DNA from: Candidatus Gastranaerophilales bacterium
GTDB lineage: Bacteria > Cyanobacteriota > Vampirovibrionia > Gastranaerophilales > Gastranaerophilaceae
Assembly: GCA_944323985.1 (NCBI GenBank)
Contig: CALUUP010000007.1
Location: 1-64,000, forward strand
Direction of reading: 5' to 3'
Length of the DNA stretch: 64,000 nucleotides
Shown here: piece after piece, positions 36,309 through 45,295 of the stretch
Position numbering within the stretch: position 1 is the first letter of the stretch
How the letters are laid out: each line of letters starts with the position of its first letter
Notes under the pieces: generated by a model
The model's input: the letters and a program-made list of their open reading frames with translations, nothing else
Database searches by the model: none
Told to the model about the DNA's origin: nothing
Made by a program: the position numbers and the translations under genes

Positions 36309-37475
36309 ATGCTAAGTAATAAAAATATTTTGATAGGAATAACAGGTGGAATAGCTGCATATAAGATATGTGAGCTTATTAGAATGTATAAAAAAGCTAA
36401 TGCTAATGTGAGAGTGGTTCTAACTCCTAATGCATTGAATTTTGTAACAAAATTAACACTTCAAACTCTATCAAACAATGAAGTATATGTTGAAAATTTT
36501 ACAATAGATGAATATAAACCTGAACACATAGCATTAACGGAGTCAGATATTTTTGTGATAGCTCCTGCTAGTGCAAATACGATTTCAAAACTTGCAAACG
36601 GAATTTGTGATAACTTATTACTTTCTACAGCATGTGCATTTAACAAACCTATTTTAATTGCTCCTGCAATGAATACAAATATGTGGAACAATCCTTTTGT
36701 TCAAGAAAATTTATCAAAATTAACAAAATGCGGATATCATATTTTAGAACCTGATAATGGATTTTTAGCTTGCGGAACAAATGGTGTCGGAAGAATGAGA
36801 GAGGTTGAAGATATTTTTGAAAAAACTCTCGAAATTTTATCAAGTAAACTTAAAGGCAAAAAAATCTTAATTACAGCAGGAGGAACAAAGGAAAAAATTG
36901 ATCCTGTAAGATATATTTCTAATTCTTCTTCTGGGAAAATGGGTTTAGCACTGGCTGACGTAGCGTTTTCAATGGGGGCAGATGTTACTTTAATATCAAC
37001 TTTTAAAGTTAAAAAACCTTATAGAAAAGTTTTAGCAGAAACAGCTTTAGAAATGGAAAAAGCTGTTAAGGAAAACATTGATGAACAAGATTGTGTAATT
37101 ATGACAGCTGCAGTTGCTGACTATAGAGTAAAAGAAGTTTCTGAACAAAAAATCAAGAAAGAAAAATGTGATAATTTGGCACTTGAACTTATCAAAAATC
37201 CTGATATTTTAAAGGAAATTTCTTCATTAAGAACGAAGGCTATTATTGTAGGTTTTTGTGCAGAAAGTGAAAATTTATTAGAAAATGCTAAAATAAAAAT
37301 TCAAAATAAAGGTTGTGATTACCTTGTAGCAAATGATATTTCAAGAAAAGATATCGGATTCAACAGTGAAGAAAATGAAGTTTATATTTTAGATAAAAAT
37401 TTAAACATTCAGCACATAGAAAAAAATACAAAATTAAATATCGCAAAACAAATTTTGGAGAGAGTATTTGAATAA
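36309..37475 (+). CDS. coaBC: Bifunctional phosphopantothenoylcysteine decarboxylase/synthetase CoaBC
   Basis: 388 residues; two steps of coenzyme A synthesis. CoaC half: ITGGIAAYK, the FMN-binding PASANTISKLANGICDNLL, PAMNTNMW and the active-site Cys in FLACGTNGVGRM. CoaB half from about 185: ITAGGTKEKIDPVRYISNSSSGKMG, with the CTP site (region named, not full motif) and KIKKEK. TACAAT ends six bases before the ATG with no ribosome site. The Nif3-like gene overlaps its end by eight bases. Confidence 0.95.
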   Translation: MLSNKNILIGITGGIAAYKICELIRMYKKANANVRVVLTPNALNFVTKLTLQTLSNNEVYVENFTIDEYKPEHIALTESDIFVIAPASANTISKLANGICDNLLLSTACAFNKPILIAPAMNTNMWNNPFVQENLSKLTKCGYHILEPDNGFLACGTNGVGRMREVEDIFEKTLEILSSKLKGKKILITAGGTKEKIDPVRYISNSSSGKMGLALADVAFSMGADVTLISTFKVKKPYRKVLAETALEMEKAVKENIDEQDCVIMTAAVADYRVKEVSEQKIKKEKCDNLALELIKNPDILKEISSLRTKAIIVGFCAESENLLENAKIKIQNKGCDYLVANDISRKDIGFNSEENEVYILDKNLNIQHIEKNTKLNIAKQILERVFE

Positions 37476-38139
37476 ATACGAAATAGTAAAAAAAATAGAA
37501 GAATTTGCACCAATTGAAACACAAGAGAGTTGGGATTCTTGTGGTTGGGGAGTTGACAAAAAAGGTAGTGAAGTTCATAAAATCCTTTTTGCGCTTACAA
37601 TTACTGATGATGTTGTTCAGCAAGCAAGAGATAAAAATTGTGATATGATAATTTCACACCATCCGCTTTTTTATATTCCTTTAGAATACAGCGATATAAA
37701 TATTTATTCTGCTCACACAAATTTAGATAGGGCAGAGGGTGGAACTACTGATACTTTGATAAATAAATTGGGACTTAAAAAAAGTAAAAATGAAGATTTT
37801 GTAAGAATTGTTGAACTTGAAAATCCTATTAATATAAAAGATTTTAAAGATTTATTGAAAACTATTTCTCCAAATTTACGTTATGTAAATAATTTGAATA
37901 AAACACAGATAAAAAAAATAGGATTTTGTGCTGGTTCTGGAGCTGAATTTATAGATAAATATGATGTAGATGCTTTTGTAACAGGAGATTTGAAATTTCA
38001 TACAGCGTTAGATTCTAAACAAGTTGTGTTTGATATCGGACATTTTGAGAGTGAAATTTTTGCACCTGAATTATTAAAAGAAATTACTCAAATTGGAGAA
38101 AAAGGAGTTCTTGCGGATGAAAAGAGTCCTTTTATTTAG
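37468..38139 (+). CDS. Nif3-like dinuclear metal-centre protein
   Basis: 223 residues, start TTG at 37468 overlapping the end of coaBC. Motifs are ESWDSCGWGVD (usually W-D-N-x-G), IISHHPLFY, SAHTNLDRAEGGTTD and late VTGDLKFHTALD and DIGHFESE, all metal ligands. The family is a hexameric, two-metal hydrolase-like protein, linked in some bacteria to GTP cyclohydrolase-like activity, with no sure role. Coupled to coaBC in translation. Confidence 0.88.
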   Translation: MNKYEIVKKIEEFAPIETQESWDSCGWGVDKKGSEVHKILFALTITDDVVQQARDKNCDMIISHHPLFYIPLEYSDINIYSAHTNLDRAEGGTTDTLINKLGLKKSKNEDFVRIVELENPINIKDFKDLLKTISPNLRYVNNLNKTQIKKIGFCAGSGAEFIDKYDVDAFVTGDLKFHTALDSKQVVFDIGHFESEIFAPELLKEITQIGEKGVLADEKSPFI

Positions 38140-38665
38140 TTTATTACTATTATTAACAACATTAAGTGTTTTTGCTTATGAAACAGTCATAGTCCATTTC
38201 CCTGACAAAGAATTATGGATAAAAGCATATTATAAAAAAGCCGCCGCTGAAGCTATTTTACAATATGTACCAAACGGACAAAATACTAATAATTGGAATC
38301 GTACTATTGTAATTCATTCTTATAAAGGTTCTAATTACCCTATTAACATATTTTTAAGTAATACAACAGCAAGAATGTTAAAAATAAATCCAAGTGCAAG
38401 TTATAAAACCCTTTTTTTAAGATCTGATGATGCGATAGTCGGCAGATGTACTAATAACTATAACAAAATTGAAGGACAATGTGAATTTTTAAGAGTAACT
38501 AGAGGATATGAGGGTATTATTACTATTCATTATATGAATAAAAATAAACAAGAATTCAAAAATGATTATAATAAATGGTATGGAATTATTAAGAATGCTC
38601 GTATATACAATAGTTATTATAGAAATGAGAGAATACTAAACAAAGCAGAATATTTTGAACTATAA
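38117..38665 (+). CDS. Secreted protein of unknown function
   Basis: 182 residues from the ATG at 38117, chosen for AAAGGAG nine bases upstream and because it then starts with a good signal peptide (MKRVLLFSLLLLLTTLSVFA). The mature part is basic and rich in Tyr and Asn (YYKKAAAEAILQYVP, IYNSYYRNERIL), with one Cys pair (GRCTNNY, GQCEFL) that could form a disulfide. It overlaps the Nif3-like gene's last 23 bases. Confidence 0.65.
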   Translation: MKRVLLFSLLLLLTTLSVFAYETVIVHFPDKELWIKAYYKKAAAEAILQYVPNGQNTNNWNRTIVIHSYKGSNYPINIFLSNTTARMLKINPSASYKTLFLRSDDAIVGRCTNNYNKIEGQCEFLRVTRGYEGIITIHYMNKNKQEFKNDYNKWYGIIKNARIYNSYYRNERILNKAEYFEL

Positions 38666-38755
38666 ACTGAAATAACCTATACAAACATTAAAACATATGC
38701 TATCATATAATCATAATACATTTACTAACAAATAAGTAAGAGAGGAAGTCTAATT

Positions 38756-39556
38756 ATGAAAAAACAAGGTTTCACATTGGCAGAAGCATTGATAACCATG
38801 GGCATAATTGGTATAGTAGCAGCATTAACAGCCCCACCATTAATAACCAGTAATAAAAACCAAGCTTACGCATCCAAATTAACAGTACTTGCCTCAAATA
38901 TAGAAAATGCTTTTACAACAACAATAGTACAAGAAAATGTCGGCAGTTTATATGAAACGACACTATGGCAAGATGGTGCGATAAACTCAAATACAGACGA
39001 TGATAAAATTGCGGCATTTGCAGGTAATTTGGGTAAAAATTTAATCATTTCAGGCTATGAAAAATCTGAATCTGATTTTTATAATAAAGTGGGTGGATTC
39101 TACCCAATGAATAACAATGGTTCAAAAAATACCGGCAAACTACTTACAACATTCGATAGTACAAATGGTTACATCACAATTTTAACAAAAAATGGCGGTG
39201 CAATATTTATAAAAACAAATACTGAGCCATCAGATTTTGATACCTTAAAATCTGATGCAATAAAAAATGGTAGCTCATATTACACTCACGCAGGCGATGT
39301 AATCATAGATGTAAACGGTATTGGTTCTCCTAACACATTAGGTAGAGATATATTTTGGTTCCAAGTTAGCGAAAATGGGATTTTATACCCAGCTGGTGGA
39401 AAAGATGTTGCAAGAATGGAAAAAGCCGGAACTTGGGATAGCGAAACCAGTAATAAATTTAGTTGTACAAATTCAGACAAAGGTACTTCAGAAGATGTCA
39501 GAGGTGCTGGTTGTACAGCTAGAGTTATCCAAGAAGGTTATAAAATCAGTTACTAA
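38756..39556 (+). CDS. Type IV prepilin-like protein
   Basis: 266 residues. The class III signal MKKQG-FTLAEALITMGI has the prepilin peptidase site after Gly5, Phe1 of the mature protein and Glu5, followed by a hydrophobic helix. The large soluble part has Asn/Gly-rich loops and a C-terminal Cys pair (FSCTNSD, GAGCTARV) as in many pilins. It could be a major or minor pilin or pseudopilin of the gspCDEF machine 17 kb away. Own terminator downstream. Confidence 0.85.
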   Translation: MKKQGFTLAEALITMGIIGIVAALTAPPLITSNKNQAYASKLTVLASNIENAFTTTIVQENVGSLYETTLWQDGAINSNTDDDKIAAFAGNLGKNLIISGYEKSESDFYNKVGGFYPMNNNGSKNTGKLLTTFDSTNGYITILTKNGGAIFIKTNTEPSDFDTLKSDAIKNGSSYYTHAGDVIIDVNGIGSPNTLGRDIFWFQVSENGILYPAGGKDVARMEKAGTWDSETSNKFSCTNSDKGTSEDVRGAGCTARVIQEGYKISY

Positions 39557-39578
39557 AAAGACCCGAACGGGTCTTTTT
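39555..39578. terminator. Bidirectional terminator between prepilin and fliR
   Basis: AAAAAGACCC / GGGTCTTTTT with a GAAC loop (39565-39568), followed by T-rich sequence. It overlaps the prepilin stop and serves the convergent fliR end. Confidence 0.9.
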
Positions 39579-39580
39579 TA

Positions 39581-40360
39581 TTAATAAATTTTAGAAAATT
39601 CTAAAAAGAATTCTGAAATCACATTAATAAACATTGGCAAAATCCAAATCATGATAGCTGCTCCAAAAACAGGCTTAAATAAGAAACTTAATTGAAAAAC
39701 GTTAACTTGTGGAGCAGTTTTAGAAATTACACCCAAAATAATATCTTGACCTAAAGTTGCCAATAAAACAGGAGATGCTATTTGAAGCCCCATATACAAA
39801 ACATTTGAAGTTACAGTAACTAAATAATCTAAATTAATAATTTTCTCTAAAGGAATTGCAACCGCATAAATTGGGAAAATTTCGAAACTTCTAACCAATG
39901 CATTTATAAGCCAATAAAACCCTCCCAATTGAATAAAAATAATAATCCCCAAAAGCGTAATCATACGACTTAAAATAGAAGTTTGACTATTCGATGTAGG
40001 ATCCATAACCATAGCCGAAGATAAACCCATTTGAGTATTAATCATATCTCCACCAGCTTCTATCGCTAAAATTAAAAGTTGTGCAATATATCCAATTATT
40101 GCTCCAACTGCAAAGTTTAATATTATTAATAATAAAGGAGAAATTCCTGCAGGTGGAACCGATGGTTTTAATATTGGAGTTAAAATCATTGTTAATATAA
40201 AAACAAAAGCTAATTTAACAAGACCTGTAATCTCTTTTCTATTAAATATCGGAGCAAATCTAATAAAACCTAAAAGTCTTGCAAAAACAATAAATCCGGC
40301 TGAAAACCACCTGTCAAATTCAGGAAACAATATTGCTATTTGAGAAATTAATTGATCCAT
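39581..40360 (-). CDS. fliR: Flagellar export-gate protein FliR
   Basis: 259 residues and about six membrane helices. RFAPIFNRKEITGLVKLAF is the typical early motif, and QMGLSSAMVMDPTSNSQTS the conserved loop (FliR usually has G-x-x-x-DP). Part of the FliPQR export gate in the MS-ring pore. It overlaps the upstream secreted-domain gene by 13 bases. Last gene of the flagellar block. Confidence 0.93.
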   Translation of the reverse strand: MDQLISQIAILFPEFDRWFSAGFIVFARLLGFIRFAPIFNRKEITGLVKLAFVFILTMILTPILKPSVPPAGISPLLLIILNFAVGAIIGYIAQLLILAIEAGGDMINTQMGLSSAMVMDPTSNSQTSILSRMITLLGIIIFIQLGGFYWLINALVRSFEIFPIYAVAIPLEKIINLDYLVTVTSNVLYMGLQIASPVLLATLGQDIILGVISKTAPQVNVFQLSFLFKPVFGAAIMIWILPMFINVISEFFLEFSKIY

Positions 40361-40752
40361 GTTTTTTCTCCAGAATTTATAATAGGTGGTAAATCTAAAT
40401 CAAATTCAAAATTATCTATTGGTACATCAACTTTTAAAATATCAAACCCTTCAACATCTTGAATAATTGTTTCATCTTCTTTCACACTAACATTAAACAT
40501 GATTTTATCTTTTTTACCTTTTAAAACACAAAATCTAGTATCTCCAACTTTTAAAGGTTGTACGTACAATGTATTTTTTTCATTCATTATAGTAATAATT
40601 GGAAAAACATTGATAATATCATTATGTTCAATACTTATATCTGTTAATTTATCATCATTAATAATTAAATAGTCCTCAAAAGCAAATGAAGGCAAGTTTA
40701 AATAAATCAAATAAAATATTATAAAATTATACGTTACAAACTTTTTAATCAT
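40348..40752 (-). CDS. Secreted small protein with pilus-N-like domain
   Basis: 134 residues with an N-terminal signal (IIFYLIYLNLPSFA). The mature part LTDISIEHNDIINVFPIIT and LYVQPLKVGDTRFCVLKGK recalls the small N-terminal domain of CpaC-type secretins (T2SS/T3SS pilus N domain) by its I-x-V, G-x-T and short-strand pattern. It is a tentative match. It lies between fliQ and fliR in a tight flagellar operon, an odd place for a periplasmic domain of this kind. Confidence 0.6.
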   Translation of the reverse strand: MIKKFVTYNFIIFYLIYLNLPSFAFEDYLIINDDKLTDISIEHNDIINVFPIITIMNEKNTLYVQPLKVGDTRFCVLKGKKDKIMFNVSVKEDETIIQDVEGFDILKVDVPIDNFEFDLDLPPIINSGEKTWIN

Positions 40753-40766
40753 TGCTAAAAATTAAC

Positions 40767-41255
40767 CTATCTTCCTAACATTTTATTAATTTCAACAAGA
40801 TTACCTTTAGGCATAGGTGTTCTTGGAGAAGAATCATATTTAATTTTTTGAGATTTATCAATAAACGGAACTTTTCCCGGATTTTTCATTAATTCATTTA
40901 AATTAGGTTGAGATTTAAAAGAATCTTTCATTTCACCTTCAAAAGGAGTAGTATATTTATAATAATCCGCAGGCAATACAAAATTATCAGCTTTCGGAAC
41001 CGCATTAAAAGCCAAAGCCATTCCTTCATTAAATAAATTTGTAAGTAATTTAATAAATCCCATACCGCCGATTATAATTACTAAAAATACAGCAAAAATC
41101 TTAGGAGCAGCCGCAATCGTTTGTTCTTGCACTTGGGTAACAGCCTGAATAATACCAACTACTAAACCAATAGCAGCTGCTGTTAGAACGCAAGGCATAG
41201 ATATCGCAAGCATTACCATAAAACCTTTTGATAAATATTCTGTTAACATTTCCAT
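40767..41255 (-). CDS. fliQ: Flagellar export-gate protein FliQ with long C-terminal extension
   Basis: 162 residues from the ATG at 41255 (AAGGAC upstream). The first ~90 are FliQ: two membrane helices with LTAAAIGLVVGIIQAVTQVQEQTIAAAPKI (location). The usual length is about 89 residues; here about 70 extra polar residues follow, rich in Pro, Lys and Asp, ending NLVEINKMLGR. The added tail would be cytoplasmic or lie in the ring pore. Confidence 0.9.
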   Translation of the reverse strand: MEMLTEYLSKGFMVMLAISMPCVLTAAAIGLVVGIIQAVTQVQEQTIAAAPKIFAVFLVIIIGGMGFIKLLTNLFNEGMALAFNAVPKADNFVLPADYYKYTTPFEGEMKDSFKSQPNLNELMKNPGKVPFIDKSQKIKYDSSPRTPMPKGNLVEINKMLGR

Positions 41256-41259
41256 AATT

Positions 41260-41784
41260 TTAGTCCTTATTTTGTTTGATAAAACCAATTTGCGTTGGCT
41301 TTGTTCTGTCCATAAGCAAATCTATTGCTTCATAAATTTCCTTGATATCAGATTTGTAATCTTTACAATGTTCTATAAAATAATTTTCCAGTTCATTTAA
41401 ACGTCTTGATAAATCTTTATTTTCTATCGCCCATTGTCGCATTTGTACAAAAGTGTTCATTATTTGAATATTTATTTGAATAGCTTTCTCACTATTCAAA
41501 ACTGAGGATAACATAGCGACTCCTTGTTCTGTAAAAACATAAGGTAAGAATCGCCTTCCTCCTCGACCTTTTTTTGATATCGCATTTTGCGATATCAAAT
41601 TTTCATATTCTTCTTTACTTAATTGAAACATAAAATTCAAAGGAAATCTTGTAATATTGCGTTTCACAGCTTCATTAAGTCTATGCGTAGGTACTTCATA
41701 TAAATTTGCTAAGTCACTATCTAGCATAACTTTGTAGCCACGAATTTCATATATTAAATTTTTTACTAATAAAATGTCATTCAT
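41260..41784 (-). CDS. ORF6N-domain protein inserted in the fli operon
   Basis: 174 residues. The N-terminal ORF6N DNA-binding domain (about 8-95) is clear: IRGYKVMLDSDLANLYEV, NEAVKRNITRFP and FTEQGVAMLSSVL. The C-terminal third is a coiled coil (LSRRLNELENYFIEHC). Such proteins are usually phage anti-repressors or prophage remnants. Here it sits in the tight gap between fliP and fliQ, same strand, with AGGAT upstream, so it is transcribed with the export gate. Confidence 0.88.
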   Translation of the reverse strand: MNDILLVKNLIYEIRGYKVMLDSDLANLYEVPTHRLNEAVKRNITRFPLNFMFQLSKEEYENLISQNAISKKGRGGRRFLPYVFTEQGVAMLSSVLNSEKAIQINIQIMNTFVQMRQWAIENKDLSRRLNELENYFIEHCKDYKSDIKEIYEAIDLLMDRTKPTQIGFIKQNKD

Positions 41785-41800
41785 TTAAGAAATCCTAACT

Positions 41801-42439
41801 TTAGTTATAACTTTGAACCAAACCTTGAACAATCAAAGCCCATCCATCAACCGCAATAAATATAAGCAATTTAAATGGTAATGAAATAATTGTAGGTGAT
41901 AACATAAACATCCCTAAAGCAAGTAAAATATTTGCTACAACTAAATCAAGTACAATAAAAGGAACAAAAACCACAAACCCGATTTCAAAAGCAGTTTTAA
42001 GTTCACTTAAAATATAAGCAGGAGCGACTTCCCAAATTGTAATATCTTCAGGAGATTTTGGAGGTGTTTTATGTTTAAGTTCTATAAAAAACGCCAAATC
42101 AGTTTCTCTTGTCTGTTTCATCATAAATTCTTTTAAAGGTTTAGAACCTTCATCAATCGCCATAATAAGATTTTGATTTTTCTGATAAGGAATAGAACCT
42201 CTTTCATACATTTGTTGAAAGACTCCACCCATAGTATAAAATGTCAAAATCATACATAAACCAATTGTAACGATTGCAGGTGGAACTTGCACACCCATCG
42301 CAGTTTTTAAAAGAGAAAAAACTATTGTAAATCTTAAAAAACACGTCATACAACAGAATACAAACGGTAATAGCGAAAATAATGACATTACCGTAAGCAT
42401 TTGTAAAACGGGATTCATATCCTTTATTACTGAGTCCAT
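41801..42439 (-). CDS. fliP: Flagellar export-gate protein FliP
   Basis: 212 residues. The FliP signature is MTCFLRFTIVFSLLKTAMG and VPPAIVTIGLCMILTF; the late domain is GFVVFVPFIVLDLVVANILLALGM (location), ending SPTIISLPFKLL. It has no long N-terminal signal peptide, unlike the enterobacterial form. It assembles with FliQ and FliR into the export gate. TAGGTAATAATT precedes the ATG. Confidence 0.94.
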   Translation of the reverse strand: MDSVIKDMNPVLQMLTVMSLFSLLPFVFCCMTCFLRFTIVFSLLKTAMGVQVPPAIVTIGLCMILTFYTMGGVFQQMYERGSIPYQKNQNLIMAIDEGSKPLKEFMMKQTRETDLAFFIELKHKTPPKSPEDITIWEVAPAYILSELKTAFEIGFVVFVPFIVLDLVVANILLALGMFMLSPTIISLPFKLLIFIAVDGWALIVQGLVQSYN

Positions 42440-42452
42440 AATTATTACCTAC

Positions 42453-42899
42453 TTATTTTATTCTTTCTGCTAAACTTTTTATTACTGATTTTTGTCGTAC
42501 ATCAGAATGTAACATACTTGATTTAATTCCTAAATTAGCAATATTCGATTTATCCATAAAACTTGGTTTAGGAATATTATTTATTTTCATTTCTTTAACA
42601 TTTGGCATACTTTCAAGAGTTTCTTTAAAAGTCTTATCATTATCTAAAACTTGTATACCATCGAGTTTAGAAATTAAAGTTGTTTTATCAACATCTGCCG
42701 CTAATAAAAATTTTTCAGAACCGGTAGATACAATATACAATGTTTTTCTCGGTGCTAATGACATCGAATCAATAACCTTTAGATATTTTGATTTTTTACC
42801 TCCACCTATTGAGGTTGAATTTTTAAAAATAAGCAGAGCTGCAACGATTACCCCAACCATTGCAAAAGTATAAACCAAAAAATTTGCTAAATATCCCAT
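42453..42899 (-). CDS. fliO: Flagellar biosynthesis protein FliO-like
   Basis: 148 residues from the ATG at 42899, chosen because GAGGG is seven bases upstream; an ATG at 42905 lies too close. A single N-terminal membrane helix (residues 1-24) is followed by a small beta domain, KSKYLKVIDSMSLAPRKTLYIV and LLAADVDKTTLI, the FliO pattern. FliO helps FliP assembly. Just upstream of fliP in the operon, as usual. Confidence 0.85.
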   Translation of the reverse strand: MGYLANFLVYTFAMVGVIVAALLIFKNSTSIGGGKKSKYLKVIDSMSLAPRKTLYIVSTGSEKFLLAADVDKTTLISKLDGIQVLDNDKTFKETLESMPNVKEMKINNIPKPSFMDKSNIANLGIKSSMLHSDVRQKSVIKSLAERIK

Positions 42900-42943
42900 A
42901 CTCATACCCTCTTTTTATTACTTTAATGAACTGTTTTCAAAAA

Positions 42944-44056
42944 TCAAGCTTCTTGATTTTCTTGCCCTTCAACCTCAAAATCACTATAATCGAAATCATC
43001 AACATTTTGTTCCGAAGAATCTTGATGATTTTCAATTTCTTCAATTGTATTATTATCAATAGTAGATGAAGCTTGCGAATCATTAACTTTATCAATTTTA
43101 ACTCCAAATCTATCATTAATAATCACTAATTCACCTGAGGCAACAATTTTTCCCCCAACTTTTAGAGAAACCTTGTTATCATAAACCGAGCATAAATCTA
43201 CAATTAAACCTTCTTCAATACTTTTGAGTTCTCCTAAAGTAACTTTAACTTTATCAAACTCTGCCGCCATATCAACTTGTATACTATCCCACAAATTTGT
43301 ACTTATATTATCGTTCATTCCATTACCTCCACCCATATCATAGGGCTCTACAATTTTTATATTTGGTTTTACTTTAAATTTTTGAACTATATTATCACAT
43401 ATCAAAGTCATTTCAGACGAATTGCTGTTTTCAAATACAACAATATCACCTACATCAAGCCTTTTAATATCCGCAACCGGAAATGTTGTCGTCCCTAAAA
43501 GTAAATTAACCTCTACTAAACTCGTTGAAAAATCTTTATCATTAAATCTTATTTTTCTTTCAATATCTTTTGGAGAGAGAATTTCTTTAGGAACTGAAAT
43601 TATAAATTTTGCGGCAGATTCAGAAATTTCACTTTTAACAAAATAAGTTAAATGTAAAATTTCAGTATAACGCTTATGTGGTTCTATTGTAAAATTTCCC
43701 GCTAAAGACTCATATAAAAAATCATTAAATGAAGTAATAATCCTAGCTTCCAAATCAGAAACTTCGGTTAAATCAAATCTTCTATTATTTTTTCCTAAAA
43801 CTTTATCTAAAATTACATTAATAGCATCTTGGGAAATTCTTATATAAACGTCATTTTTCGAATTAATTTTTACTTTCGTAACAAAAAAAGTTTCATTTTG
43901 AGAAAGTACATTCATATTAGTACTGATAGAAGCAAGTTTATATTCAAAACCATCAAAAAAGAATTCACTACTGCAATTTTTAACTACAGGTGTGAAAACA
44001 GAATCATACCAAGCAAACTGTTTATACAAATCATCAAAGAATATAGAACTTACCAT
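42944..44056 (-). CDS. Flagellar switch protein with two SpoA domains (FliM/FliN fusion-like)
   Basis: 370 residues. Two SpoA (FliM/N C-terminal) domains: one near residues 180-240 (LVEVNLLLGTTTFPVADIKR, LDVGDIVVFEN) and one near 270-330 (VKVTLGELKSIEEGLIVDL, LKVGGKIVASGELVIIND). The N-terminal 170 residues recall the FliM middle/SctQ N domain. The FliM N-terminal CheY-binding motif (E-I-D-x-L-L) is absent. The acidic C-terminal tail ends EGQENQEA. AAAGGG precedes the ATG. First gene of the fliMN-like-O-P-Q-R block. Confidence 0.8.
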   Translation of the reverse strand: MVSSIFFDDLYKQFAWYDSVFTPVVKNCSSEFFFDGFEYKLASISTNMNVLSQNETFFVTKVKINSKNDVYIRISQDAINVILDKVLGKNNRRFDLTEVSDLEARIITSFNDFLYESLAGNFTIEPHKRYTEILHLTYFVKSEISESAAKFIISVPKEILSPKDIERKIRFNDKDFSTSLVEVNLLLGTTTFPVADIKRLDVGDIVVFENSNSSEMTLICDNIVQKFKVKPNIKIVEPYDMGGGNGMNDNISTNLWDSIQVDMAAEFDKVKVTLGELKSIEEGLIVDLCSVYDNKVSLKVGGKIVASGELVIINDRFGVKIDKVNDSQASSTIDNNTIEEIENHQDSSEQNVDDFDYSDFEVEGQENQEA

Positions 44057-44191
44057 ACCTAACCCTTTTGAGATAACAACTCTTTTTGACTTAAATCAAA
44101 CGAGTTTAAAATTACCCCCGTCCCTACTATAATCCATAACTATAGTAAAAGAAGTTTAGATAAAAAGCATCAACTATTTATAGGATTTTAG

Positions 44192-45295
44192 CTATAAAGA
44201 TGTTAATAATTCAACAATTTTCTCTGTAGCATTAAATTTTGCCAAATGAGAAGAATTTTGTTTTAAGTAATTAATTTTAATAGGATTTTCTACTAGTTGA
44301 ACAATAACTTCTCTTAATTTATTAGGATCTAAATCTTTTTCTTCGAGATAAATACAAGCCCCCATTTCAAGTAAATATTTAGCATTCGCTCTTTGATGAT
44401 TAGCAGCTGCATAAGGATATGGAATTAAAATAGGAGCAACTTCTGAAGCACAGATTTCTGATAAACTTAAAGAGCCAGCCCTTGATATAACAATATCACT
44501 AGCTTTTAAAACAGTAATCATATCATCAAAATAAGGTTTAATAATTAAATTTTTATTTTGTTCAAAAGTCGGATAAATTCTTTGAATATTTTCAACGACA
44601 GAGTCATAATTTTTCTTTCCGGTTTGAAAAATAACTTGCAACCCAAGTTCTTGCGAGAATTCTTTGATAAGTTCAATAACGGTATTATTAATAGCTTTTG
44701 CCCCTTGCGAACCACCCATTATACATAAAGTTAAAGAATTAGCAAGACCTAACGCCAATTTTGCATTAGTTTTTGTCATAGAAGAAAACCCTTCTCTAAT
44801 AGGATTTCCTGTAACAACAGCTTTTTTATTAGGAATAAATTTTTTTGCTTTTTCAAATGCTAAAGAAACATACTTAGCCCTTTTAGAAAGTTTCCTAGAA
44901 ACAAGTCCAGGCATTGCATCACAATCATGCATCATATAAGGAGTATTTGTAAAAATACAAGCAAAAATCATTGGAGCAGACACATATCCACCGGTTGCAA
45001 AAACAGCTTTGGGCTTATATTTCTTAATATATCTAATAGATCGAATAATTGATTTAACAAGTTTAATACCCCAGATAAAGAATTTAGGATTAAGTTTTCT
45101 AGGCATTCCGGAAATACTAACGTGTAAGAATTTATAACCTTTTTTAGTAGCAAGTTCATATTCCATATTACGTTTATTACCAACATAATATACTTTTGCG
45201 CCATTTAGAGCATCCGCAACAGCTAAAGCAGGGTAAATATGTCCTCCGGTGCCACCACCGGTTATAAAATATACATTATTAGAATTTTCTGTCAT
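44192..45295 (-). CDS. murG: UDP-GlcNAc:lipid I transferase MurG
   Basis: Makes lipid II on the inner face of the membrane. About 367 residues from the ATG at 45295 (AGG seven bases upstream). GT28 motifs: FITGGGTGGHIYPALA, MMHDCDAMPGLVSR, VTGNPIR, MGGSQGA and the UDP-GlcNAc site IVISRAGSLSLSEICA followed by PYPYAAANHQRANA. It overlaps the ftsW end by 17 bases. Operon murD-ftsW-murG. Confidence 0.96.
   Translation of the reverse strand: MTENSNNVYFITGGGTGGHIYPALAVADALNGAKVYYVGNKRNMEYELATKKGYKFLHVSISGMPRKLNPKFFIWGIKLVKSIIRSIRYIKKYKPKAVFATGGYVSAPMIFACIFTNTPYMMHDCDAMPGLVSRKLSKRAKYVSLAFEKAKKFIPNKKAVVTGNPIREGFSSMTKTNAKLALGLANSLTLCIMGGSQGAKAINNTVIELIKEFSQELGLQVIFQTGKKNYDSVVENIQRIYPTFEQNKNLIIKPYFDDMITVLKASDIVISRAGSLSLSEICASEVAPILIPYPYAAANHQRANAKYLLEMGACIYLEEKDLDPNKLREVIVQLVENPIKINYLKQNSSHLAKFNATEKIVELLTSL

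Noticed and set aside
39581-44056. Reading the export block as an injectisome (type III secretion) locus
   Set aside because: FliO, FliF with FliG, and MotAB all argue for a flagellum; only the two-SpoA protein looks injectisome-like.
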